A stretch of DNA of 64,000 nucleotides from JABAAE01 sp036336715 (GTDB lineage: Bacteria; Planctomycetota; Planctomycetia; Pirellulales; Pirellulaceae), in contig JAYZFP010000114.1 in assembly GCA_036336715.1 (NCBI GenBank), forward strand, positions 1 through 64,000. The letters run 5' to 3'. Below, piece by piece: positions 35,936 to 43,452 of the stretch (position 1 is the first letter of the stretch; each line of letters begins with the position of its first letter). The notes under the pieces are model-generated. The model had not been told where the DNA came from. It saw only the letters and a program-made list of their open reading frames with translations, and did no database searches. Position numbers and translations under genes: made by a program.

Positions 35936-36973
35936 ATGTCCATTCTCCTAAAAAGTTTTCTTGGCCTGGCCGAAAACGCGTTCATGCCCGACCGGGTCAT
36001 TCGTTATGGCATTCGCTACCTTTGCCGGCAGCGTTTGAAAAAGAGCGTTAGCGGGCAATCGGATGACAGCAAGTTCGTCGAACAAATGAACAATTCTCCC
36101 ATTGCGATGGTGCCCGAACTTGCGAACGAACAGCATTACGAGGTTCCCCCCGAATTCTTCAAACTTTCGCTCGGTCCACACCTGAAATACTCCGGTTGCC
36201 TGTGGGACGAATCGACAAAAACGCTGGGCGAGGCGGAATCGGCATCCCTGGAGCAGGTCTGCCAGCGTGCCGCCATCGAAGATGGACACCGGATTTTGGA
36301 ACTCGGTTGCGGCTGGGGATCCCTTTCGCTTTTCCTTGCACAAAAATTCCCGAACAGTCACATTACGTCGGTTTCCAACTCGGCCGACCAGCGGGGTTTT
36401 ATTGAAGAAAAAATCCAACGCCTGAACCTGACTAACCTGCAGATCATCACGGCTGACATGAACGAATTCCAGACCGACAGGAAATTTGACCGGGTCGTCA
36501 GTATCGAAATGTTCGAGCACATGCGAAACTGGGGACAGTTGCTTTCACGGATCGCAAACTGGATGGATGATCAGGGCAGGATGTTCATGCACGTGTTTTC
36601 CAATCGTTCGGCGACCTACGAATTCCTCAGCGAGGGAACCGATAACTGGATGGGGCGACATTTTTTCTCGGGGGGAATCATGCCGGCGCATGACCTGATC
36701 CGAAATTTCGACCAGTCCTTGGAAGTGGAAGAAGACTGGGTGGTCAACGGCACCCATTACCAGAAGACGGCAGAGGCCTGGCTTGCCAACATGGATGAAC
36801 ATTGCGAAAAGGTGCTGGAAGTCTTCGAAAAAACCTACGGCTCACGCCAGGCGGAAACCTGGTTCCAGCGATGGAGAATGTTTTTCATGGCCTGTGCGGA
36901 GCTGTTCGGTTATCAGGACGGACAGCAGTGGCAGGTTTCCCACTATCGCCTTAAGAAAACTGCTGGAAATTAA
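35936..36973 (+). CDS. Second methyltransferase, coclaurine N-methyltransferase-like branch of the Cfa superfamily
   Basis: A SAM-dependent methyltransferase of 345 residues: 'ILELGCGWGSLSLFLAQKFP' binds SAM and 'VVSIEMFEHMRNWGQLLSRI' carries the catalytic region. The C-terminus matches plant coclaurine N-methyltransferases better than canonical Cfa: 'WMGRHFFSGGIMPAHDLI', 'WVVNGTHYQKTAEAWLANMD' and 'FFMACAELFGYQDGQQWQV'. Bacterial members of this branch are usually annotated as cyclopropane synthase-like. The acceptor may be a fatty acyl chain or an amine head group. It ends the operon; DUF1295 stops 6 bp upstream. Confidence 0.9.
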   Translation: MSILLKSFLGLAENAFMPDRVIRYGIRYLCRQRLKKSVSGQSDDSKFVEQMNNSPIAMVPELANEQHYEVPPEFFKLSLGPHLKYSGCLWDESTKTLGEAESASLEQVCQRAAIEDGHRILELGCGWGSLSLFLAQKFPNSHITSVSNSADQRGFIEEKIQRLNLTNLQIITADMNEFQTDRKFDRVVSIEMFEHMRNWGQLLSRIANWMDDQGRMFMHVFSNRSATYEFLSEGTDNWMGRHFFSGGIMPAHDLIRNFDQSLEVEEDWVVNGTHYQKTAEAWLANMDEHCEKVLEVFEKTYGSRQAETWFQRWRMFFMACAELFGYQDGQQWQVSHYRLKKTAGN

Positions 36974-36978
36974 TGAGA

Positions 36979-37001
36979 TGAATCACCGTTTTGAATCACC
37001 G
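36979..37001. repeat. 10-bp direct repeat, 13-bp period, after the lipid operon
   Basis: TGAATCACCG occurs at 36979-36988 and 36992-37001, just past the last stop codon of the operon. Confidence 0.6.
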
Positions 37002-37077
37002 GGCAGGCAACCCCATGGCTAACCAGGCGTTCGGTCCAACCGGAAAGAAGAAGTCATCCACAGGGTGACGATAAGGA

Positions 37078-37137
37078 AGGTCACGATCGCACAGGTCACG
37101 ATCGCACAGGTTACGATCGCACAGGTTACGATGGTGC
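37078..37137. repeat. 15-bp tandem repeat, four units
   Basis: Units AGGTCACGATCGCAC (37078-37092 and 37093-37107), AGGTTACGATCGCAC (37108-37122) and AGGTTACGATGGTGC (37123-37137) follow head to tail. The internal CGATCG is palindromic. There are no spacers, so this is not a CRISPR array. Confidence 0.85.
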
Positions 37138-37190
37138 AGGTGAGCGGATTCCCAAGCAGCAACCAAACGGCTGCTGCTTTTCCTCGCTTT

Positions 37191-37238
37191 ATTTTTCATC
37201 CGCAAGATTTTTCATCCGCTAGATTTTTCATCCGCTAG
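37191..37238. repeat. 16-bp tandem repeat, three units
   Basis: ATTTTTCATCCGCAAG at 37191-37206, then ATTTTTCATCCGCTAG at 37207-37222 and 37223-37238 in the gap between the lipid operon and the convergent M1 peptidase gene. Confidence 0.85.
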
Positions 37239-37272
37239 CGGGACAGTCGGAATGAACAAGGAACGACAGTGG

Positions 37273-39936
37273 TTACTGGTTCGTCCCCTTGCCGTCCGCT
37301 CTCTTTTTCCCCGTTTTCTTTGTCGGAGGTTCCTTTTCTTTGCCGGAGGAATTACCGACCTTCGTTTTGCCCCCCTTGTTATTGCGCTGATCAGTCGCGG
37401 ATTCAACTGACTTTCGGTTTCCAGCCTGGGTCCCCCGAACCCGGATTGGCTTATCCGAGGCGCTTTCTCCCTTTCCGACGGCCTTTTTCTTTTTCTGTTT
37501 TGCTTTGTCGGCTTTTGCTTTTTCAGCCCTGGCTTTCTCGGTTTTTGTTTTCTCGGCCTTGGCTTTCTCGGCTTCTGCTTTCTCGGCCCTCTTACGGGTT
37601 TCGATCATTCGCTGTTCCATCTGCGCTCTGCGCATTTCATTGAAACTGTTTCCCGAACGGCTACCGCTTTTGAACATCTTGAATCGCGATTTGATCATCT
37701 TGGGAGGAAAATGGTTGTTGCTCAAATCGATGTCAGCGGTTTCGAGCATCGGGTCGAGAACAATTGACTCCACTTCATTGGAGGTCATCACCAACTTGGA
37801 TACCTTTTCACTGTTACGCCGCCAGATTTCGGCCGGAATCCTGTAAATTTTTGACTTGCCGTTGGTAAATTTCAGTTCAAAAATCAGGGGCATGACCAAT
37901 CCGCCGTAATTTTCAAAATCAATCACGTAGAAAAACTTTTTCATCCGGATGAATTCCTTTTCCTCATCGCTCAACGATTTCAGGTAGGACTCGTAGGATC
38001 TTTTGTCGGATTCGGTGACGTCCAGTGCATCAAAGGAATTATAGAAATCCAGCAGTTCCGGGTACTTGTCCGACCGTTTGGGCAAAGGCTGGTTGCGTTC
38101 TTCGGAAAGAGTGGTCGGCTGATTGTCACGCTGCTGCCTTAGGATCTTTTTTTCCACGCTTGGATTGCCCGTACCGATCGTAACCTCCCGAACTCCGGTA
38201 ATTGCCAGATCCACATGGTCGGTTGAATAAAACCAGCCTCTCCAAAACCAGTCGAGATCCACTCCCGAGGCATCTTCCATTGTGCGAAAAAGGTCCGAGG
38301 GCATCGGCCGCTTGAATTTCCAACGACGTGCATATTCCTTGAAAGCAAAATCAAACAATTCCCGTCCCAGGATCGTTTCCCTCAGGATATTCAGTGCGGT
38401 GGCGGGCTTGGCATAGGCGTTTGGACCGAATTGCAGAATGGACTCGGAATTGGTCATGATCGGTACCTGGTTGGTACTCCGCATGTAACTGGTAATGTTC
38501 TTTGGCTCCCCCCTGCGCGAAGGATAGTTTTCTTCCCATTCCTGCTCGGTCAGGAACTGCAGAAAAGTATTCAGTCCCTCGTCCATCCAGGTCCATTGTC
38601 TCTCGTCACTGTTGACGATCATGGGAAAATAATTGTGCCCGACTTCATGAATGATCACCGAAATCAATCCATACTTGGTTCTTGCCGAGTAGGTTCCATC
38701 GCTGTTTGGACGTGGACCGTTAAAACAGATCATCGGATATTCCATCCCACCGATGGGTCCATTTACAGAGATGGCAGTCGGGTAGGGATAGGCGAACGTG
38801 TAACGTGAATAGACATTCAGAGTATGAATGATGGAATGGGTCGAATACCTGCTCCAAAGTGGCTCTCCCTCGTTGGGATAAAAGGACATCGCCATGACCT
38901 TGTTCCCTTCGCAGTCGTGCTCCCACGCATCCCAAATGAATTTGCGACTGGAGGCCCAGGCAAAGTCTCGTACATTATCTCCTTTAAAGACCCAGGTGCG
39001 TTTGCCGGCGGGCCGGTTGGATTCGTTGGCCCGCGCTTCTTCCGGGGTCACGATAAAAACAGGCTTATCGGTGTCCCTTGCAGCCGCCAACCGTTTCCGC
39101 TGGTCAGGAGTCAGGACATCCTGCGGATTCTGCAGCACGCCAGTGGCCGCTACGACATGGTCCTCGGGAACGGTGATCTTCACGTTATAATCGCCGAATT
39201 CGAGGGTGAATTCGCCGCGGCCGAGAAACTGCTTGTGCTGCCAGCCCGTGGCGTCTGTGTAGGCCGCCATGCGGGGAAACCAGTGAGCCATCTCGTAAAT
39301 GTAATTCTTGTCGCGTGGAAAAAATTCATAGCCGGTCCGGCCACCGATCATCCGTGCATCGTTAATCCTGTAATTCCAGTCGATTGTCAGTGATGTCGAT
39401 TCGCCCGATCGCAGCGGCTTCGGCAAATCAACCCGCATCATGGTCTTGACGATGGAGTGCTTGAGGGGGCGGTTGTTGGATGCGTCAATCACCCGGGTGA
39501 TTTTGACGCTTCCATCAAACTTTTCATATTCCAGCAACCGCTTGACCGTCCTTGAATCCAGGCTGGTGATCGATGGGGCAGTCTGCGTCAGGTTCGAATC
39601 AGAACCCGGGGAAAAAATATTGTTGTCAATTTGAACCCACAGGTAGCTCAGGCTGTCCGGAGAGTGGTTGAAATAGGTAATCGTCTCGGATCCTGTGATG
39701 CTCTGCTTTTCATCATCGAGTTCGACCGAGATATCGTAATTGGCCCGCTGTTGCCAGTAACGGGAACCGGGAGCGCCGGAAGCCGTTCGATAGGCGTTGG
39801 CCGTTGGCAGGATTTCTTCCAACTGCCGAAACTTGTCCGGCTGCGAAAATTTCTCTATCTTCTGTTGCCCCTCGGAAGACACGACAACCAGAAGAATCAG
39901 CAGGATGATGTTCAATACAACTCGGCAACTAGCCAT
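37273..39936 (-). CDS. M1-family zinc aminopeptidase-like protein with basic tail
   Basis: A secreted gluzincin metallopeptidase of 887 residues. ATG 39936 has GGAG six bases upstream and begins a signal peptide ('CRVVLNIILLILLVVVSSEG'). An N-terminal beta domain runs to about 390. The zinc motif HEVGH lies near 428-432, with the third ligand Glu in 'WTWMDEGLNTF' 19 residues after the second His, the M1 spacing. A 'NGPIGGMEYPMICF' stretch upstream is the GxMEN-like exopeptidase motif, here GGMEY. The last ~120 residues are Lys/Ala/Glu-rich and repetitive ('EKAKAEKTKTEKARAEKA'), probably unstructured. Substrates are probably peptides in the periplasm or on the surface. Confidence 0.9.
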   Translation of the reverse strand: MASCRVVLNIILLILLVVVSSEGQQKIEKFSQPDKFRQLEEILPTANAYRTASGAPGSRYWQQRANYDISVELDDEKQSITGSETITYFNHSPDSLSYLWVQIDNNIFSPGSDSNLTQTAPSITSLDSRTVKRLLEYEKFDGSVKITRVIDASNNRPLKHSIVKTMMRVDLPKPLRSGESTSLTIDWNYRINDARMIGGRTGYEFFPRDKNYIYEMAHWFPRMAAYTDATGWQHKQFLGRGEFTLEFGDYNVKITVPEDHVVAATGVLQNPQDVLTPDQRKRLAAARDTDKPVFIVTPEEARANESNRPAGKRTWVFKGDNVRDFAWASSRKFIWDAWEHDCEGNKVMAMSFYPNEGEPLWSRYSTHSIIHTLNVYSRYTFAYPYPTAISVNGPIGGMEYPMICFNGPRPNSDGTYSARTKYGLISVIIHEVGHNYFPMIVNSDERQWTWMDEGLNTFLQFLTEQEWEENYPSRRGEPKNITSYMRSTNQVPIMTNSESILQFGPNAYAKPATALNILRETILGRELFDFAFKEYARRWKFKRPMPSDLFRTMEDASGVDLDWFWRGWFYSTDHVDLAITGVREVTIGTGNPSVEKKILRQQRDNQPTTLSEERNQPLPKRSDKYPELLDFYNSFDALDVTESDKRSYESYLKSLSDEEKEFIRMKKFFYVIDFENYGGLVMPLIFELKFTNGKSKIYRIPAEIWRRNSEKVSKLVMTSNEVESIVLDPMLETADIDLSNNHFPPKMIKSRFKMFKSGSRSGNSFNEMRRAQMEQRMIETRKRAEKAEAEKAKAEKTKTEKARAEKAKADKAKQKKKKAVGKGESASDKPIRVRGTQAGNRKSVESATDQRNNKGGKTKVGNSSGKEKEPPTKKTGKKRADGKGTNQ

Positions 39937-39948
39937 GAATAACTCCAA

Positions 39949-40505
39949 CCGCCCGGGAGTGCCCCGGGCCTGTAAATGAATATCTCGAAATGAATAATCT
40001 TTAAACGACTTGAATATCTATTAAAATTTCGCACCCGCCCGACCACAAGGCTTCACTCCGACAAACAAAGAATTCTGGCAAAAAGCGGGACCTCCCTGGC
40101 CGCTCTTTCTCCCCTGTCGGAAATGCGTGCAATCGAAGAATCCTCGAGTTTCGCTGCCAAATCCCTACTGAAACCGATTCCCTTCGCCGCACCATCATCG
40201 ATGGCGGAAATCTCCCGTCTGACAGGGCCATTTTCGATCAAGCAAACTCAAACACACACGCACCTCTGCATGGACGGAACACCGCTTTTCCCGGGAAAAG
40301 ACTCGCCACCCGTTGAGTGAAGGCAAACGAATTGCCTTGGCAAGGTGACACTGGAGATCCTACTGCAAACCTGCCCCGCAACCGATCAACAGCCTTCAAG
40401 GCATAAAAAAAGGGGAACCTTGGTTCCCCTCTCATGAGTTGGCTCTGAACGAACTACCGTTTTCCATACTCGGAATTTCTCCTGGCCCGATCATCCAGGC
40501 TCCCC
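39949..40505. other. 557-bp region without a clear gene
   Basis: The region holds the promoter side of the M1 peptidase gene, an AAATGAATA direct repeat (39974-39982 and 39988-39996, 14-bp period), and a terminator at 40404-40430. Small open frames of 62-76 codons on the minus strand have no ribosome site and no recognisable product. Confidence 0.5.
40404..40430 (-). terminator. Rho-independent terminator of the Cys-rich protein gene
   Basis: On the minus strand, AGGGGAACC pairs with GGTTCCCCT (40411-40430) to form an 8-9 bp stem with a very short loop. It is followed at once by a run of seven T (complement of 40404-40410). The structure lies about 75 bp past the stop at 40506 and has the expected orientation. 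Confidence 0.8.
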
Positions 40506-41189
40506 TTACTGGCTTACCGGGTGGGCGCCGAAATCGAAACGCGGCTTGCCTGCCTGGTCATTTCCGGGATCTACCAGGGGAGCGATTGAACTGTGGTTTT
40601 CAGCAGCAGGATCGACGTGCTTAATCGGACTGACCGGGTGATCGACTGCTGGCAGGGGCGTTGGCGACTGAAGGCTTTCGCCCAGTCGCCCGAAGTAGTC
40701 ATTCTGAAAATCGCAGCGGGCTTTCTTTTTCCTCAGACCCAGCAGGGTGAACGCGTCCTGGATGCCAGTCTGCATACTTCTGCAGTCAGCCTGCGGCAGG
40801 TGAAAAGGCCGAGGCCAATGTGCCGTCACTGCTGGCAAGGAAAGGTTCTGTCGACAGTTGGAAACAGCTGCCTGAAAATCCCCCATTGGTCGACCACACC
40901 AGCCTGGCAAGGTCGTAAAATCGGGCAGGTAAGGCTTGATAGGGATCGTTCTCACACAGCCTCGACAGTTGGTGCTTTCAGCGAACCCTGCCCAAAGTTC
41001 ACCGGCAGAAGGACACCTTCCACTGTCAGCGTTTGCAAAGGAGAAGACCGGTCTGCAGATTGCAGGCCCGCAACCGGCGGAACAATGAGGCAATCTGGGG
41101 CGGGGTTGACAGTCGCAATCCTGAGCTTCAATACAGTTGGCCAACAGCAGAAACGCGGTGGCACAGATTGCCAATCTGGAAATTGACAT
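40506..41189 (-). CDS. Secreted Cys-rich protein of unknown function
   Basis: A product of 227 residues with a signal peptide ('RLAICATAFLLLANCIEA-Q') and AAGGAG seven bases before the ATG; together with the clean terminator this makes the gene real despite no recognised family. The mature part has about a dozen Cys, mostly in the first half: 'DCDCQPRPRLPHCSAGCGPAIC', 'NCRGCV', 'WCGRP'. The spacing is not that of a known metal or EGF domain. The second half has 'CDFQNDYFGRLGESLQSPTP' and a Pro/His-rich tail. It probably folds outside the cytoplasm with disulfides. No function is proposed. Confidence 0.7.
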   Translation of the reverse strand: MSISRLAICATAFLLLANCIEAQDCDCQPRPRLPHCSAGCGPAICRPVFSFANADSGRCPSAGELWAGFAESTNCRGCVRTIPIKPYLPDFTTLPGWCGRPMGDFQAAVSNCRQNLSLPAVTAHWPRPFHLPQADCRSMQTGIQDAFTLLGLRKKKARCDFQNDYFGRLGESLQSPTPLPAVDHPVSPIKHVDPAAENHSSIAPLVDPGNDQAGKPRFDFGAHPVSQ

Positions 41190-41640
41190 CGCAAAACTCC
41201 TTTTTCATTTGAGCCATTCATTCAGGTGACACCGTTGGATGCCAAAAGGGACGGATGCAATGTAAGGTCTCATGAAAGCTGACTTTCACAAAGTAATGGC
41301 TCTACTCCATACTCCTTTGCATTCGCGTCGCAGAAAAATAGCTCACCGTTAGCGACTGGCAATTTCGATTCCGGATTTTTTTCCAACTTCAGCACCACCG
41401 TGAAGCTTAAAACTGTCAACTCCGTCAGAACCGGACCCGAATGGCATGGAAACAAGCGGTCGTTCGGTTTGGTTTGTTTTTTGGGCGGATTCGCCTTTCC
41501 ACTGACAGATCGGCCCACTTATTCGGGAGGTTTGGGCAGGATTCCCACGTTCACACCTTGCGAAAACGGCTCTTTCCAAATTCAATAGAGTATTCGAAAC
41601 CTTTCACGATCCCGCGAATTATTCCCACCCAAGACCTGAT
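41190..41640. other. 451-bp divergent intergenic region
   Basis: The region lies between the minus-strand Cys-rich protein and the plus-strand LRR lipoprotein. It should carry two promoters; I see no convincing gene, hairpin or repeat. Confidence 0.45.
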
Positions 41641-43104
41641 ATGCGGACCTTCCCAGCTTCTGTATTCCATGATTCCGTCAAAATCCCCGTTCTCCTGGTG
41701 CTCGTAGCCGGCAACGTCCTGTTTACAGGCTGTGATGACGAGGAAAAAAGCAATCTCCAAAGCAAGATCGACCAGGAAAAACTACGGGCTGAGGCCTACC
41801 AGACTGATGCAGCCAAGGCACGCGAACTTGCCCAGAGGGAAAAAGAGGCAGCCGACCGGATGCGGTTGGAGGTCGAGCAGCTGCAGCAGCAGATTGACGA
41901 CTTGAAAGGGCTCAAGCAACTAAGTGACCTGGGAATCAAAATCACCAGAAACAACCGTGGAGAAGTGACCGTTTTTGACCTGCTGGGTCTTGAAGATTTT
42001 TCCAATGACCAAATACAGTCGATGAGAAACTTCAAGTCCGTTCAGGAAGTTCTGATGACAGGTCAATCCATCGACGAGACGACGTTTGACATCCTGGCAG
42101 ACCTTCCCAACCTCCGCAGCCTTGAAGTCTCCGTTTCCGGTACGAATACGGCCTGCCTGAAGAAACTGGCCGGATTGAAAAACCTGACTTTCCTGCAATT
42201 GAAGCGGACCAGCGTCAACGACGAATCCATGAAAGTCCTTTCCACCTTTCCCCGTTTACAGCAGATTCGCGTCGGTCAGACGAAGGTCGGTGATGAAGGA
42301 CTGAAACACCTGAAAAACTTGAAATCACTTGTGGCTCTCGACCTGACCGACTGCAACAAGGTTTCCGATGCCGGTCTGGAGTACATTGCCGATCTGCCAC
42401 GATTGAAAATGCTCAAGGTGTGGGGCAAGGGAGTCACAAACAAGGGACTGGAGTCGATTGGAAAGATGTCCAATCTCGAGGTACTGGGAATGAATGACAC
42501 CCGGATCGACGACGAAGGCATGTTTGCAATCAATGGGCTGACCAAGCTCAAGGAAGTCTATTTCGCCAGGACTGCGGTTGCCGATTTTGGAATCATGCAA
42601 CTGACGGGCGCGACCCGAATGAAGAAAATGGTTCTCCGGGATACCAACATCACGGACGAAGGTTTGAAATTCGTTGGCAAGATGCTGGAACTGGAGACAC
42701 TCGACCTGAGCGAATGCTCGTCCCCCGGTCCCACCGATCTCGGTATGGAATACCTGATTGGCCTGCCCAGGCTGAAGGATCTGAACCTCTGGTCCACCAA
42801 GGTAGGGGATGGTGCCGTGACAGCAATTTCCCAGATGAAAAATGTGGTGCGTCTCAACCTGGATGCCACCCAGATTACCGATAACAGCCTGAGCGATCTT
42901 GGAAAGATGGAACAATTGACCTGGTTGCACATTGGCTCCACCAAGATTACCGACAAGCAGGTTGCACAACTATATGGCCTCAAGAACCTGACCTACATCA
43001 ACCTCTCTTTTACGGAAGCCTCCTTCAGCGACGATGTTTTTGACATCTATGATCGGCTCAAGGAATCACTGGCCGACGGCTGTACGATTGTCGGCTTGAA
43101 CTAG
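41641..43104 (+). CDS. Leucine-rich-repeat lipoprotein
   Basis: A product of 487 residues. The signal peptide ends in the lipobox 'LFTGC', so it is probably lipidated at Cys-29 or nearby. A Glu/Lys/Gln-rich coiled coil (about 35-95) follows. The rest is a run of LRRs of the GALA/RNI type, each ~24 residues: 'LKNLTFLQLKRTSVNDESMK', 'LKSLVALDLTDCNKVSDAGL', 'MSNLEVLGMNDTRIDDEGMF' and 'MKNVVRLNLDATQITDNSLS'. It would present a curved binding surface outside the membrane. The ligand is unknown. It appears to be transcribed alone. Confidence 0.85.
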   Translation: MRTFPASVFHDSVKIPVLLVLVAGNVLFTGCDDEEKSNLQSKIDQEKLRAEAYQTDAAKARELAQREKEAADRMRLEVEQLQQQIDDLKGLKQLSDLGIKITRNNRGEVTVFDLLGLEDFSNDQIQSMRNFKSVQEVLMTGQSIDETTFDILADLPNLRSLEVSVSGTNTACLKKLAGLKNLTFLQLKRTSVNDESMKVLSTFPRLQQIRVGQTKVGDEGLKHLKNLKSLVALDLTDCNKVSDAGLEYIADLPRLKMLKVWGKGVTNKGLESIGKMSNLEVLGMNDTRIDDEGMFAINGLTKLKEVYFARTAVADFGIMQLTGATRMKKMVLRDTNITDEGLKFVGKMLELETLDLSECSSPGPTDLGMEYLIGLPRLKDLNLWSTKVGDGAVTAISQMKNVVRLNLDATQITDNSLSDLGKMEQLTWLHIGSTKITDKQVAQLYGLKNLTYINLSFTEASFSDDVFDIYDRLKESLADGCTIVGLN

Positions 43105-43180
43105 TCTCCGGGATCACCAATCCAACATCACCAACCAACGGCAATTCGAAGGCTCTTGATTGCAGGAGTTGGATTCGCCC

Positions 43181-43228
43181 CCGGTGGATCAGTAGCCCGG
43201 TGGATCAGTAGCCCGGTGGGTCAGCAAC
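43181..43228. repeat. 16-bp tandem repeat, three units
   Basis: CCGGTGGATCAGTAGC at 43181-43196 and 43197-43212, and CCGGTGGGTCAGCAAC at 43213-43228, then a partial fourth copy CCGGTGGA. Confidence 0.85.
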
Positions 43229-43355
43229 CCGGTGGAGATGGAAATCGGGAACGCTTCTCAGGCGTGAAATTTCCCATTCGGTTCCTTGGCACTGCGGTTC
43301 ATTGGCGTCAGGAAAACAGACTGGCTATTTGTGGCCAACCAACCGCAGGGCAAAC

Positions 43356-43381
43356 TGCCGGGAGGAAGTGCCGGGAGGAAG
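43356..43381. repeat. 13-bp tandem duplication
   Basis: TGCCGGGAGGAAG occurs at 43356-43368 and 43369-43381, with a partial third copy TGCCGG after it. Confidence 0.8.
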
Positions 43382-43452
43382 TGCCGGTTCTTCCCCTTCA
43401 GGTCACACCAACGGCCTTCCGCAAACAGGAAGAAACGCCAACTCCCGGGAAC

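Larger units (their letters stand above)
43105..43452. other. 348-bp convergent intergenic region with tandem repeats
   Basis: The region separates the LRR lipoprotein from the convergent xylulokinase gene. It contains two tandem-repeat tracts (listed separately) and no credible gene. No strong terminator hairpin was found. Confidence 0.5.

Noticed and set aside
37078..37137. Possible CRISPR array
   Set aside because: Units of 15 bp follow directly without spacers and no cas gene is near.
39588..39600. tRNA T-arm-like GGTTCGAATC
   Set aside because: It is inside the M1 peptidase coding sequence and no cloverleaf can be drawn around it.
40001..40241. Small minus-strand open frames of 62 and 76 codons
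   Set aside because: They overlap one another, lack ribosome sites and show no signal peptide or known motif.
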